Positions 26,629-39,414 of a stretch of 64,000 bases of DNA are shown one piece after another. The stretch is from Rhodovulum euryhalinum. GTDB lineage: Bacteria > Pseudomonadota > Alphaproteobacteria > Rhodobacterales > Rhodobacteraceae. Position numbers and translations under genes: made by a program. The stretch's first letter is position 1; each line of letters starts with the position of its first letter. Under the pieces are notes generated by a model that saw only the letters and a list, made by a program, of their open reading frames with translations, did not search any database and had not been told where the DNA came from. The stretch covers positions 248,001 through 312,000 of the forward strand of contig NZ_SLWW01000001.1 in the NCBI RefSeq assembly GCF_004342445.1. Reading direction: 5' to 3'.

Positions 26629-27396
26629 GTGGACCACCTGCTGTCGCCCGCGGTGCCTCGCCAGAGCGCGCTGTGCGCGATCGACCCGCGCGCCCGCATC
26701 CTTGGCGCCTGTGCCTTCGCGCTTGTCACCGTCGCCTGTGGCCAGACTCCCGTCCTGATCGCGGCGCTGGGGATGGCGGGGGGGCTGATGGCGCTGTCGG
26801 GCCTCGCCGCGGGGCCGACGCTCAGGCGCATGGCGGCCATGGACGGGTTCATTGTGGTGCTCATCGCGCTTTTGCCCTTTACCGTTCCGGGCGATCCGGC
26901 CTTCGCGCTGTGGGGCCTGACCGCAAGCTGGCAGGGCCTGCGCCAGGCGCTTGAGATCCTGCTGACCGCGAACGCCGTGGTGCTGGCGCTGATGGCGCTT
27001 GTCGGCGGCATGGAGCCGGTGACGCTGGGCCATGCGCTGTTCCGGCTGGGAGTTCCCGCAAAGCTCGTGCACCTGATGATGTTCACCATCCGCTATATCG
27101 AGGTTCTGCGGGCGGAATACCTGCGGCTTTCCCGGGCGATGGCGGCGCGCGCCTTTCGGCCGCGCACCGGCTGGCACACCTATCGCAGCTACGGCTATCT
27201 CGTCGGCATGGTTCTGGTCCGTGCGGTGGACCGGTCCGAACGGGTTCTGGGGGCGATGAAGTGCCGGGGCTTCGCGGGCCATATCCCGGTGCTTGACATG
27301 CTTGCCTACGGGCCCCGCGATGCGATCTTCGCCGCGCTTCTGGGCGCGGCGCTGGCGGCGCTTTGCCTTGCCGAGGCGGCCCATGCCGCTTTTTGA
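26629..27396 (+). CDS. cbiQ: cobalt ECF transporter T-component CbiQ
   Basis: 255 residues from GTG 26629, 3 nt after the previous stop. Transmembrane scaffold of the energy-coupling module. Four or five helices, then the cytoplasmic coupling helices with the Ala-Arg-Gly/Ala type motifs (RAMAARAFRPR and GAMKCRGFAG), which contact the ATPase. The 3' end overlaps cbiO by 14 nt. Confidence 0.92.
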   Translation: MDHLLSPAVPRQSALCAIDPRARILGACAFALVTVACGQTPVLIAALGMAGGLMALSGLAAGPTLRRMAAMDGFIVVLIALLPFTVPGDPAFALWGLTASWQGLRQALEILLTANAVVLALMALVGGMEPVTLGHALFRLGVPAKLVHLMMFTIRYIEVLRAEYLRLSRAMAARAFRPRTGWHTYRSYGYLVGMVLVRAVDRSERVLGAMKCRGFAGHIPVLDMLAYGPRDAIFAALLGAALAALCLAEAAHAAF

Positions 27397-28030
27397 ACTG
27401 TCGGGCATCCGATTCGGCTATCCCGGCCAGCCGCCCATCCTGTGCGGCGCGGATCTGACCTTGCGGCCGGGCCAGCGGCTGTCGGTCACCGGGGCGAACG
27501 GGTCGGGCAAGTCGACGCTTCTGCGGCTGATGGTGGGGCTTTTGCGGCCCGACGCCGGACGGATCACGGCCTTCGGGCAGGTGCGCGTGGCAGAGGCCGA
27601 TTTCCACGAGGTGCGGCGCCGGGCGGGGCTGGTGTTCCAGGATCCCGACGACCAGCTTTTCTGCCCCACCGTGGCCGAGGACGTGGCCTTCGGCCCGCTG
27701 AACCTGGGCAAGAACCCGGCCGAGGCGCTGGCCATCGTCGAGGCGGTGCTGGGGCGGCTGGGCCTGATGCACCTGCGCGACCGGGTCACCTACAAGCTGT
27801 CCGGCGGGGAAAAGCGGCTGGTGACGCTTGCGACCGTTCTGGCGATGGACCCCGAGGTTCTGTTGCTGGACGAGCCGACCAACGCGCTGGACGAGGCGAA
27901 CGAAGCACGATTGTTGGAAATCCTCGACGCGCTGCCGCAGGCGATGGTTCTGGTCAGCCACGACCCCACCCTGCGCGCGCGGCTTGCGCCGGACGCCCTG
28001 CGCCTGACCCAGGGGCGGCTGGTGGCCTAG
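27383..28030 (+). CDS. cbiO: cobalt ECF transporter ATPase CbiO
   Basis: 215-residue ABC ATPase with Walker A GANGSGKST (residues 37-45), Q-loop FQDPDDQLF typical of ECF ATPases, signature LSGGEKR, Walker B VLLLDEPTNALD and H-loop VSHD. Start ATG 27383 lies inside cbiQ; the upstream extension overlaps cbiQ and is not needed. It ends 15 nt before the convergent cobF, leaving no room for a terminator. Confidence 0.95.
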   Translation: MPLFELSGIRFGYPGQPPILCGADLTLRPGQRLSVTGANGSGKSTLLRLMVGLLRPDAGRITAFGQVRVAEADFHEVRRRAGLVFQDPDDQLFCPTVAEDVAFGPLNLGKNPAEALAIVEAVLGRLGLMHLRDRVTYKLSGGEKRLVTLATVLAMDPEVLLLDEPTNALDEANEARLLEILDALPQAMVLVSHDPTLRARLAPDALRLTQGRLVA

Positions 28031-28045
28031 GCGTGAGGCCCGCGG

Positions 28046-28792
28046 TCAGCCCCGCCGCATCAGGTAGATGTCCATGATCCAGCCATGGCGCGCCCGCGCC
28101 TCGGCGCGTGCGGCCAGGATGCGCGGGGCGGCCTCGGCCAGCGGGCCGGCCTGCGTCAGTTCGTGGTCCATCCCCAGATAGGCCCCCCACCAGATCGAGA
28201 TGCCCGCGGGGTCAAGGCTCTGGAAGGCGCAGGTACCATCCAGCATCACCGCGACGCTATCCACCCCCTTTGGCCAGCCGCCTTCGCGCAAGCGGCGGCC
28301 GGTTGTCACGAGGAAGGGCGCGCCGATCCCGTTCAGCGGGATGCGATGCGCCGCGCACAGCGCCTGAAGGGCGGTGATCCCCGGAACCACGGTGATCCGC
28401 GGCGGGGGGGACAGCCGCGCCGCGATCCTGAGCGAGCTGTCGTAAAGCGAGGGATCCCCCCAGACCAGCAGCGCCACCCGCCGCGGGGCGGGGCTGGCGG
28501 CGGCGACCGTGCCGGCCCAGGCACCTGCGATGGCGTCGTGCCAGTCCGCGACCCCGGCAAGGTAGTCGCCGTCCGCATCGCGCTTCGGCAGGTCGAACTC
28601 GGCGATCCGGGTCTGGTGCCCGGCGCCCAGCACGCGGGCGCAGATCTCGCGGCGCAGGTCGGCAAGGTCGGCCTTGTCCGCGCCCTTGCGCGGGATCAGC
28701 ACCAGATCGGCACCGCGGATCGCCGCAATGCCCTGCAATGTCAGGTGGTCCGGGTTGCCGGTGCCGATGCCGACCAGGATCAGCTCATCCAT
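28046..28792 (-). CDS. cobF: precorrin-6A synthase (deacetylating)
   Basis: 248-residue SAM-dependent methyltransferase of the aerobic pathway. It methylates C1 and expels acetate from precorrin-5. N-terminal ILVGIGTGNPDHLTLQGIAA and the hallmark ADLVLIPRKGADKADLADLR are CobF-specific; later LLVWGDPSLYDSSLRIA matches the methyltransferase core. Last gene of cobL-cobE-cobM-cobB-cobA-cobF; its start overlaps the cobA stop by 8 nt. Confidence 0.96.
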   Translation of the reverse strand: MDELILVGIGTGNPDHLTLQGIAAIRGADLVLIPRKGADKADLADLRREICARVLGAGHQTRIAEFDLPKRDADGDYLAGVADWHDAIAGAWAGTVAAASPAPRRVALLVWGDPSLYDSSLRIAARLSPPPRITVVPGITALQALCAAHRIPLNGIGAPFLVTTGRRLREGGWPKGVDSVAVMLDGTCAFQSLDPAGISIWWGAYLGMDHELTQAGPLAEAAPRILAARAEARARHGWIMDIYLMRRG

Positions 28793-29516
28793 CGCCTGCC
28801 TCCCCGGCCAGCGGTCCGTACAGGATCAGCGCTGGCGCGGGCGACGGCGCCCCCGCCAGCGATTCCGCCAGCCCGCCGATGGTGCCGCGCGTCAGCCGCT
28901 GGGCGGGCGTGGTCACCCCCTCGGCCAGCAGCGCGGGCGTGTCGGGCGACAGGCCGCGCGCGATCAGCGCCTCGGCCAGCGCAGGGAAGGTGCGCCGCCC
29001 CATGTAGACCACCGTGGTGGCCTGCGGATCGGCCAGCGCGGCGATGTCGATATCGGCGGGCAGATGCCCCGAAACGTCATGGCCGGTGACGAACTGCACG
29101 CGCCGCGCGGTCAGCCGCCGGGTCAGCGGGATTCCCGCCGCCGCCGCCGCCGCACAGGCCGAGGTGACACCGGGCACGATTTCATGGCCAATGCCCGCGG
29201 CCCGCAACGCCCCGATCTCTTCCTCCAGCCGACCGAAGAGCCCGGCGTCGCCCGATTTCAGCCGCACGACCCGCGCGCCCGTGGCGGCGTAGTCGACCAG
29301 CAGCCGGTTGACATGATCCTGTTTCGGCGAGGGGCGGCCTGCCCGTTTGCCGACCCCCACGAGATCGGCCCCGGCGCGGGCATGGGACAGGATCGGTCCC
29401 GAGGACAGATCGTCGAACAACACTGCATCGGCACGCTTGAGCCGGTCGACGGCCTTCAGCGTCAGCAGTTCGGGATCGCCCGGGCCGGAACTGACGAAAC
29501 TGACGAAACCGGTCAC
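28785..29516 (-). CDS. cobA: uroporphyrinogen-III C-methyltransferase
   Basis: 243 residues; makes precorrin-2 by two SAM-dependent methylations at the entry to the corrin branch. VSSGPGDPELLTLKAVDRL (P-loop-like motif 1), VGVGKRAGRPSPKQDHVNRL, VRLKSGDAGLFGRLEEEI and IVPGVTSACAAAAAAGIPLT are typical. Start GTG 29516 is preceded by GGAGGACGCGGC and overlaps the cobB stop (GTGA); the longer frame into cobB is a shadow. No siroheme oxidase/chelatase domain is fused. Confidence 0.95.
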   Translation of the reverse strand: MTGFVSFVSSGPGDPELLTLKAVDRLKRADAVLFDDLSSGPILSHARAGADLVGVGKRAGRPSPKQDHVNRLLVDYAATGARVVRLKSGDAGLFGRLEEEIGALRAAGIGHEIVPGVTSACAAAAAAGIPLTRRLTARRVQFVTGHDVSGHLPADIDIAALADPQATTVVYMGRRTFPALAEALIARGLSPDTPALLAEGVTTPAQRLTRGTIGGLAESLAGAPSPAPALILYGPLAGEAGDG

Positions 29517-30829
29517 GCCGCGTCCTCCGTGATCAGGTGAAAGAAGCTGCCGGTGACGTGATCCCGGGCAGAACCGGTCTCGGCCACCGGGTTGCCGCCG
29601 GCATCGGTGACCAGGGCCAGCGGCGCGTCGGGCTGGGCGAGGATCGTGGAATAGTGGAACTCGTGCCCGCGCAGGCAGGCCCCAGGCCCGTGGCCCGGCA
29701 TCGCGGCCGTCAGGACCGCCCGGCGATACCCCAGATGCAGCCGCCGCCTTTCGTAGCTTGTCACGAGCCCCAGAAGCCCGGCCATGGCATGGCGCTGGCC
29801 ATCGGCGTCGATCAGCGCCTCGCCCAGCACCATGTAGCCGCCACATTCGCCATGGACGGGGCGGGTTTCCGCGTGGCGGCGCAGCCCGTCCCGGAACCGG
29901 CTTGCAGCGGCCAGCCGGCCGGCATGCAACTCGGGGTAGCCCCCCGGCAGCCAGACCAGATCGGCGTCCGGATCGGGCGCCTCGTCCGCCAGGGGCGAAA
30001 ACGGCAGAAGGTCCGCGCCCGCGCGCCGCCAGCCTTCCAGCAAATGGGGATAGGCAAAGGAGAACGCCGCGTCACGGGCCAGCGCGATGCGTTGGGCGGG
30101 CGGTTTCGGCCACGCCACGGGCGCCGCACGGTGCTGGCCGCGGGCCGCGCCCTGAATCGCGGCCAGATCGGCATTGTCCCGCAGAAAGGCGCCCAGCCGC
30201 GCGATGATATCGTCGATATCGCCATGCTCTTCTGCCTGCACGAGGCCCAGGTGCCGCTCGGGCAGTTCCAGATCGCTGCGCCGGGGCAGCGCGCCGAGGA
30301 CCGGGATCGACAGCCGGGCCATTTCCTCGCGGATCATCACCTCGTGCCGGGCGCCGGCGACGTTGTTCAGGATGACGCCCGCCAGCGGCGGGGCCTCGGG
30401 GTGGCGGACAAAGCCCAGCGCCGTCGCCGCTGCCGATTGCGCCTGTCCCGCCACGTCCAGCACCAGCACCACCGGCCAGCCGAAGCGGCGGGCGATCTCG
30501 GCGCTCGACCCGCGGCCCGAGACACCGGGCGAGGTGGTGCCGTCGAACAGCCCCATCGCGCCCTCGGCAAGCACCAGATCGGCCCCCGCAGCCTGCCCGG
30601 CGATGGTCGACAGCAACGCCTCGCCCATCGCCCAGACGTCGAGGTTGAAGGACTCGCGCCCCGCCGCGATGCGGTGAAAGGCGGGGTCGATGTAATCCGG
30701 CCCGTTCTTGAACGGCTGCACCGCCAGCCCTGCGTCGCGGAACGCGCGCAAGAGACCCAGCGTCACGGTGGTCTTGCCCTGGCCCGAGGCCGGGGCGGCG
30801 ATCACGAGGCCCGGCGCTTCAGTCGCCAT
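29513..30829 (-). CDS. cobB: hydrogenobyrinic acid a,c-diamide synthase
   Basis: 438-residue ATP- and glutamine-dependent amidase that amidates side chains a and c. Starts [20 protein letters not shown] with the P-loop [10 protein letters not shown], then [24 protein letters not shown] and the amidotransferase half with [11 protein letters not shown] carrying the catalytic Cys. The ATG at 30829 lies 11 nt inside cobM; the in-frame extension to 30901 is within cobM. Confidence 0.95.
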   Translation of the reverse strand: MATEAPGLVIAAPASGQGKTTVTLGLLRAFRDAGLAVQPFKNGPDYIDPAFHRIAAGRESFNLDVWAMGEALLSTIAGQAAGADLVLAEGAMGLFDGTTSPGVSGRGSSAEIARRFGWPVVLVLDVAGQAQSAAATALGFVRHPEAPPLAGVILNNVAGARHEVMIREEMARLSIPVLGALPRRSDLELPERHLGLVQAEEHGDIDDIIARLGAFLRDNADLAAIQGAARGQHRAAPVAWPKPPAQRIALARDAAFSFAYPHLLEGWRRAGADLLPFSPLADEAPDPDADLVWLPGGYPELHAGRLAAASRFRDGLRRHAETRPVHGECGGYMVLGEALIDADGQRHAMAGLLGLVTSYERRRLHLGYRRAVLTAAMPGHGPGACLRGHEFHYSTILAQPDAPLALVTDAGGNPVAETGSARDHVTGSFFHLITEDAA

Positions 30830-31598
30830 TCCGCCCTCCCTCGGCCCGGCTGGGGCGGAAACGGCGGTCGTAATCGGGCGCGTAGAGGCAGCTTTCGGCA
30901 AACCCCTCGGCCCCCAGCGCCGGGCCCACGAGTATCAGCGCCGTGCGCTTGATGTCCTCGGGCAGCATGGCCGCGATGGTGGACAGCGTGCCGCGGAGGA
31001 TGCGCTGGTCGGGCCAGCTTGCACGATAGACCACGGCCACCGGGCAATCGGCGCCATGGAAGGGCGTCAGGTCGGCCACCACGCGGTCGAGGCTGTGGAT
31101 GGACAGGTGGATGGCCAGCGTCGCGCCCGTGGCGGCGAAATTGGCAAGGCTCTCGGCCTCGGGCATCGACGAGGCGCGCCCGGGCGTGCGCGTCAGCACG
31201 ACCGATTGTGCCAGCCCCGGCAGGGTCAGTTCCGCCCCCAGCGCGGCGGCGGCGGCGGCAAAGGATGGCACTCCGGGGGTGACGGTCACGGGAATTCCCT
31301 CGGCCTTCAGGCGCCGGAGCTGTTCGCCCATCGCCGACCAGACCGACAGATCGCCGGAATGGAGCCGCGCCACGTCCAGCCCTGCGTCATGCGCGACCCG
31401 ACATTCGGCAATGATGGCATCCAGATCCAGCGGCGCGGTGTTCACGATGCGCGCGCCGGGCGGGCAATGGGCCAGGATCGCTTCGGGCACCAGCGACCCG
31501 GCATACAGGCAGACGGGACAGGCCGCGATCAGGTCGCGGCCGCGCAGGGTCAGAAGGTCGGGGGCGCCGGGGCCGGCGCCGATGAAATGGACGGTCAT
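30819..31598 (-). CDS. cobM: precorrin-4 C11-methyltransferase
   Basis: 259 residues, [20 protein letters not shown] at the start, [32 protein letters not shown] and [20 protein letters not shown]: the full SAM methyltransferase core specific to CobM/CbiF. Converts precorrin-4 to precorrin-5. The start overlaps the cobE stop by 4 nt (ATGA). Confidence 0.96.
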   Translation of the reverse strand: MTVHFIGAGPGAPDLLTLRGRDLIAACPVCLYAGSLVPEAILAHCPPGARIVNTAPLDLDAIIAECRVAHDAGLDVARLHSGDLSVWSAMGEQLRRLKAEGIPVTVTPGVPSFAAAAAALGAELTLPGLAQSVVLTRTPGRASSMPEAESLANFAATGATLAIHLSIHSLDRVVADLTPFHGADCPVAVVYRASWPDQRILRGTLSTIAAMLPEDIKRTALILVGPALGAEGFAESCLYAPDYDRRFRPSRAEGGRNGD

Positions 31599-31963
31599 GC
31601 GGGGTCTCCGGTTGCGATGGCGCAGGTGGCCATCCGGTCGGCGGATATGTGACGGGGGCTTACGAGGCGCGCCCCGGGACCGGCCGCGGCAAGTGCGGCG
31701 GCCTCGGCCACCGAGCCGGTGCCGCGGGCGGCGCGCACGCGGGGCGCCTGGGTTGGCGTAGGGGTGGCGGCAAGCCGGTCGGCCGCGATGGCGCGCACGG
31801 GCAGGCCCAACCGGGCGGCCAGCGCGGCGAGTGCGGGGGCCGCGGCCTTGTCGGCGGGGGCGGCCAGCGCGCTCAGCCCCTCGGCGCCGCCCGCGCGGAC
31901 CAGCGCATCGGCGAGGCTGTCGGCCCCGGCGCCGCTGCGAAATCCGAACCCGGCCACCCTCAT
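31595..31963 (-). CDS. cobE: cobalamin biosynthesis protein CobE (CbiG C-terminal-like)
   Basis: 122 residues, [20 protein letters not shown], with the CbiG C-terminal pattern [20 protein letters not shown] and a Ser-Val-Ala-Glu-Ala segment ([11 protein letters not shown]). CobE is needed in the aerobic pathway but its exact reaction is unclear. Wedged between cobL and cobM with ATGA overlaps on both sides. Confidence 0.88.
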   Translation of the reverse strand: MRVAGFGFRSGAGADSLADALVRAGGAEGLSALAAPADKAAAPALAALAARLGLPVRAIAADRLAATPTPTQAPRVRAARGTGSVAEAAALAAAGPGARLVSPRHISADRMATCAIATGDPA

Positions 31964-33159
31964 CGCACCCCGCTCCACTGCACCACGGGATAGGCCGCGC
32001 GCCAGCCGCGCCTGCGGCCCAGCGGCTGCGCCTCGGCCAGTTCGATCCTCAGCAGGCTGCCGCCATGGTCGGCCTGCCAACGGGCCAGCAGCGCCTCGGA
32101 CTCCAGCGTCACCGCATTGGCCACGATCCGCGTGCCGGGGGCGAGCCGCGCCCACAGGTCGGCCAGCAGCGCCCCGGACAGACCGCCGCCGATGAACACC
32201 GCCTGCGGCGGGTCAAGGTCGTGCAGGGCCTGCGGCGCGGCGCCCTCGACCACACGCATCCGGTCGGCACCCAGCCGGTCGGCATTGGCCCGTATCCGGG
32301 CAGCGCGGGCGGGATCGGCCTCGATGGCGGTGGCGGACAGCGCGGTATGGCAGGCCAGCCACTCGACCGACACAGAGCCCGAGCCTGCGCCGATATCCCA
32401 CAGGTGCTCGCCCGGCCGGGGGGCGAGCGCGGACAGCGTCAGTGCGCGGATGGGCCGCTTGGTGATCTGGCCGTCATGCTCGAAGAAATCGTCGGGCCAG
32501 CCGCTGGCCAAGGGGATCACGGCGCCCGCGCCGGCCATGTCGAGGCCCACGCAGACCGGGTGCGCGATGTCGTCGAAATCGAGCGTCGCGGCGGTCGTCT
32601 GCCGCACCCGCTCGCGCGGGCCGCCCAGCGCCTCGATCACAAGGAGCTTGGTCTCGCCAAAGCCGAGACCGGTCAGCCATCGGGCAAGTTCCAGGACCGC
32701 GGCTCCGTCGCGTACCAGCACCAGCGCCCGCAACCCCGGAGCCAGATGGGGACGCAGCCGGGCGATCGGCGCGGCGTGCAGGCCAAGGCAGACGGTGCGC
32801 TCCAGCGGCCAGCCAAGGCGCGCCGCCGCCAGCGAAAAAGCCGAAGGGGCGGGCAGGGCTTGCCATTCTCCGGGGGCGAAATGCCGTGCGATCACGCTAC
32901 CCGCGCCGAACCAGAACGGATCGCCCGAGGCCAGCACGACAACGCGCCGCCCGCGCAAGGCGCGCAGCACCGGCAAACCATCAGCGAAAGGCACGGGCCA
33001 TTCGATCCGTTCGGCAGTGATCCCGGGCAGCAGCGCCAGATGCCGGGGCGGACCCATGACGATTTCCGCCGCCTCCAGCGCCAATCGGCTTGCAGGCGGC
33101 AGGCCGTCCGGGCCATCCTCGCCCACGCCCACGATGGTCAGCCAAGGATCCTCAGCCAT
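31960..33159 (-). CDS. cobL: precorrin-6Y C5,15-methyltransferase (decarboxylating)
   Basis: 399-residue fusion of a CbiE-type methyltransferase (about 1-200) and a CbiT-type SAM methyltransferase/decarboxylase (about 215-399; [18 protein letters not shown] is the SAM motif). Methylates C5 and C15 and removes the C12 acetate carboxyl. Start ATG 33159 ([16 protein letters not shown]) shares the CATG tetranucleotide with the start of the divergent cobK; the frame upstream of it is antisense to cobK. Confidence 0.96.
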   Translation of the reverse strand: MAEDPWLTIVGVGEDGPDGLPPASRLALEAAEIVMGPPRHLALLPGITAERIEWPVPFADGLPVLRALRGRRVVVLASGDPFWFGAGSVIARHFAPGEWQALPAPSAFSLAAARLGWPLERTVCLGLHAAPIARLRPHLAPGLRALVLVRDGAAVLELARWLTGLGFGETKLLVIEALGGPRERVRQTTAATLDFDDIAHPVCVGLDMAGAGAVIPLASGWPDDFFEHDGQITKRPIRALTLSALAPRPGEHLWDIGAGSGSVSVEWLACHTALSATAIEADPARAARIRANADRLGADRMRVVEGAAPQALHDLDPPQAVFIGGGLSGALLADLWARLAPGTRIVANAVTLESEALLARWQADHGGSLLRIELAEAQPLGRRRGWRAAYPVVQWSGVR

Positions 33160-33913
33160 GCACCCGACCCTTCTGATCCTCGGCGGTACCACCGAGGCGA
33201 CCGCGCTGGCCGCCGCCGTCGCGGCACGCGGCATCGACGCGACGCTGTCGCTGGCGGGCCGGGTCGAGCGGCCGAAGCCGCAGCCGGTTCCGATGCGGGT
33301 GGGCGGCTTCGGCGGCCCTGAGGGTCTTGCCGCCTATCTCAAGGCCCATCGCATCACCCACGTGATCGACGCCACCCATCCCTTCGCCGCACAGATGAGC
33401 CGCAATGCCGTTGCCGCCTGCGCGGTGACCAATGTACCGCTGGTCGCCCTGACCCGTCCGGAATGGACGCCGCAGCCCGGCGACGACTGGCACCGCGTGC
33501 CGGACATGGCCGGCGCCGTAGCCGCGCTGGCCGGTTCGCCGCGGCGGGTGATGCTGGCGGTGGGGCGGATGCATCTGGACGCCTTCGCCGCGCAGCCCCA
33601 GCATTTCTACCTGTTGCGGCTCGTCGATCCGCCCGAGGCGCCGCCCCCCCTGCCCCGCCACCACGCGATCGTCTCGCGCGGGCCGTTCACCGAGCAGGGC
33701 GACCGCGCCCTGATGGAAGAGCACGCCATCGACATCGTGGTATCGAAGAACGCCGGCGGGGCGGGCGCGCGGGCCAAGATCGACGCGGCGCGCATGCTGG
33801 TCCTGCCGGTGGTGATGATCGACCGCCCCGCGCTGCCCGGGCGGACAGAGGTGGGGACAACAGATGCGGTGCTTGACTGGCTGGCTCATGCGGGCGCCGA
33901 TCTCGGGGTGTAG
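33158..33913 (+). CDS. cobK: precorrin-6A reductase, inverted within the cob operon
   Basis: 251 residues; NADPH-dependent reduction of precorrin-6A to 6B. TLLILGGTTEATALAAAVAA (dinucleotide-binding start), THVIDATHPFAAQMSRNAVA, RVMLAVGRMHLDAFA and the conserved IDIVVSKNAGGAGARAKIDA are family features. It is the only plus-strand gene between 28 and 44 kb. The start ATG (33158-33160) overlaps the cobL start codon on the other strand, and the last 28 nt overlap the end of cobJ, so it has no upstream intergenic promoter. Confidence 0.95.
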   Translation: MHPTLLILGGTTEATALAAAVAARGIDATLSLAGRVERPKPQPVPMRVGGFGGPEGLAAYLKAHRITHVIDATHPFAAQMSRNAVAACAVTNVPLVALTRPEWTPQPGDDWHRVPDMAGAVAALAGSPRRVMLAVGRMHLDAFAAQPQHFYLLRLVDPPEAPPPLPRHHAIVSRGPFTEQGDRALMEEHAIDIVVSKNAGGAGARAKIDAARMLVLPVVMIDRPALPGRTEVGTTDAVLDWLAHAGADLGV

Positions 33914-34638
33914 ACGATGTCCCCCCGCGCGCGCGGAATGATCCGGGTCAGCGACGATCCCACGATCACCACTGTCCGCATGTCGGCCATCTCGGGGCGG
34001 GCCCCGGTCAGCGGAACCACGCGGATCGATTCCTCGGGGGTCGAGACCGCGCGGGCGAAGATCACCGGCCGGTCGTCGCCGCAGGCGTCGCGCAGAACGT
34101 CGAGCGCGCGCGCGAACCCCTCGGGCCGGGCCCTGGACCGGGGATTGTAGAAGGCCATGGCAAAATCGGCCTCTGCGGCCAGACGCAGCCGTTTCTCGAC
34201 CAAGGCCCAGGGCTTGAGGTTGTCGGACAGGTTGATCGCGCAGAAATCGTGGCCAAGCGGCGCTCCCGCCCGGGCAGCGGCGGCCAGCATCGCGGTTATG
34301 CCGGGCAGAACCCTGATGTCCAGATCGCGCCAGCCGGGCGGCCCGGCCTCGACCGCCTCGAACACCGCCGAGGCCATGGCAAAGACGCCCGGATCGCCCG
34401 AAGAAACGACGACCACCCGCCGGCCCGCAGCGGCCATCGTCAAAGCATGCGCCGCGCGGTCGAGTTCCACCCGGTTGTCCGAGGGGTGCAGCACCAGCCC
34501 GTCGCGCGGGGTCACCCGCGCCACGTAGGGGATATAGCCCACCACGTCCGTCGCCCCGGCCAGCGCGGCCGCCACCTCGGGCGTCACAAGCGCATCGGAC
34601 CCCGGCCCCAACCCGGCGATGGCCAGCCATCCGCTCAT
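33886..34638 (-). CDS. cobJ: precorrin-3B C17-methyltransferase
   Basis: 250 residues. GWLAIAGLGPGSDALVTPEV, DVVGYIPYVARV, VVVVSSGDPGVFAMASAVFE, VLPGITAMLAAAARAGAPLG and HDFCAINLSDNLKPW are the CobJ pattern; the enzyme methylates C17 and contracts the ring. Start overlaps the cobI stop (ATGA); the end overlaps convergent cobK by 28 nt. Confidence 0.96.
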   Translation of the reverse strand: MSGWLAIAGLGPGSDALVTPEVAAALAGATDVVGYIPYVARVTPRDGLVLHPSDNRVELDRAAHALTMAAAGRRVVVVSSGDPGVFAMASAVFEAVEAGPPGWRDLDIRVLPGITAMLAAAARAGAPLGHDFCAINLSDNLKPWALVEKRLRLAAEADFAMAFYNPRSRARPEGFARALDVLRDACGDDRPVIFARAVSTPEESIRVVPLTGARPEMADMRTVVIVGSSLTRIIPRARGDIVYTPRSAPA

Positions 34639-35363
34639 GGCCGCCGCCCCTGGCCGTGGACAAGCGCGATCGAGAAATAGGGGGCTGTCTCGTCCGGGAA
34701 CTCGGACAGCCGCGTCACCTTTTGTCCCGGCATCGCGGCATATTCCACCAGCCAGGCGTCATCGGCCCGGCCGGCCTCTGCCAGCGCGCGCCGCAGCTTG
34801 GGCAGGTGCCGGCCCATCTTCATCACCACCACCGCATCAGCGGTCCTGATACCGTCCAGCAGCGCCGCCTCGGGCAGGGTGCCGGGCAGCACGGTCAGCA
34901 CATCATCGCCCCAGGTGATTGGTTGGCCCGTCGCCGTCCAGGCCGCCGACATGCCGGTGATGCCCGGCACCACCTCGACCGGCACCACGCCCAGAAGCCG
35001 GGTATAGAGATGCATGAACGAACCGTAGAAGAACGGATCGCCCTCGCACAGCACCATCACGTCCTCGCCCGCCTCGGCCAGCGCGCGCAGGCGGGCGGTA
35101 CACTCCGCGTAGAAGGCCGCCAATGCCGCGTTATACCGCGGGTCGTCAAAGGGGATCTCGGTCGTGACCGGGTAGTCCATCGGATGTTCGGCGGCGCCCG
35201 GCGGGATCAGCCCCTCGACGATCCGGCGCGCCTGCCCGGGGCGCCCGGCCTTGCGGAAATAGGCGACATGGGCGGCGCGGCCGAGCAGTCGGTCGGCGCG
35301 CACGCTCATCAGGTCCGCCGCGCCCGGGCCGAGGCCGAGGCCGTATACCGTGCCCGCGCTCAT
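34635..35363 (-). CDS. cobI: precorrin-2 C20-methyltransferase
   Basis: 242 residues, TVYGLGLGPGAADLMSVRAD, VAYFRKAGRPGQARRIVEGL, VMVLCEGDPFFYGSFMHLYT and VVPGITGMSAAWTATGQPIT, typical of CobI. Methylates C20 of precorrin-2. The ATG at 35363 overlaps the cobH stop by 4 nt. Confidence 0.96.
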   Translation of the reverse strand: MSAGTVYGLGLGPGAADLMSVRADRLLGRAAHVAYFRKAGRPGQARRIVEGLIPPGAAEHPMDYPVTTEIPFDDPRYNAALAAFYAECTARLRALAEAGEDVMVLCEGDPFFYGSFMHLYTRLLGVVPVEVVPGITGMSAAWTATGQPITWGDDVLTVLPGTLPEAALLDGIRTADAVVVMKMGRHLPKLRRALAEAGRADDAWLVEYAAMPGQKVTRLSEFPDETAPYFSIALVHGQGRRP

Positions 35364-35989
35364 TCGGCGCGGCTCGCGATGGCGTTGATGGCCGCCACGG
35401 TGATGGCGCTGCCGCCCAGCCGCCCCTCGACGATGCAGCAGGGCACGGGCTGCGCCGCCCACAGCGCGTCTTTCGACTCGGCCGCGCCGACGAAACCCAC
35501 AGGGCAACCGATGATCGCAGCGGGACGCGGACAGGCCGGATCCTCCAGCATGTTCAGCAGATGGAACAGGGCCGTGGGCGCATTGCCGATGGCGACCAGC
35601 GCACCGGCCAGACGCGGGCGCCACAATTCCAGCGCAGCGGCCGAGCGCGTGTTGCCCATCGCAGCGGCACGCTCGGCGATGCCATCGGCCTGTAGCGTGC
35701 AGACAACGTCGTTCTCGGCGGGCAGCCGGGCGCGCGTGACCCCCTCGGACACCATGCGCGCGTCGCACAGGATCGGCGCGCCGCCTTCCAGCGCCGCGCG
35801 CGCCGCGGCGACAAAACCGGGGGAAAAGCGGATATGGGGGGCCAGCCCGACCATGCCCGCGGCGTGGATCATGCGCACCGCGACCTGTTCCTCCTCCATG
35901 TCGAACCGGGCAAGGTCGGCCTCGGCACGGATGATCGCGAAGGACTGGCGATAGATCGCCGCGCCATCCTTTTCATAGTCGTAGGGCAT
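35360..35989 (-). CDS. cobH: precorrin-8X methylmutase
   Basis: 209 residues, MPYDYEKDGAAIYRQSFAII, then VRMIHAAGMVGLAPHIRFSP with the active-site His, LCDARMVSEGVTRARLPAEN and CPVGFVGAAESKDALW. Moves the C11 methyl to C12, giving hydrogenobyrinic acid. ACGAGG precedes the ATG. The 122-bp gap to cobN (35990-36111) holds a loose GTTTCGC/GCGAAAC dyad and nothing else obvious. Confidence 0.96.
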   Translation of the reverse strand: MPYDYEKDGAAIYRQSFAIIRAEADLARFDMEEEQVAVRMIHAAGMVGLAPHIRFSPGFVAAARAALEGGAPILCDARMVSEGVTRARLPAENDVVCTLQADGIAERAAAMGNTRSAAALELWRPRLAGALVAIGNAPTALFHLLNMLEDPACPRPAAIIGCPVGFVGAAESKDALWAAQPVPCCIVEGRLGGSAITVAAINAIASRAE

Positions 35990-36111
35990 CGCTGTCGCCT
36001 CGTTTCGGTCGTAGTCCGCACGGTTTCGCGTCAGGGCGGGGAATTCCCACGCGGAACACCCCAAGGCAAGGGCGAAACGCGCCGTAGCGTCGCCCGGGAG
36101 GGGAGACAAGC

Positions 36112-39408
<3,297 letters not shown>

Positions 39409-39414
39409 CCGGCC

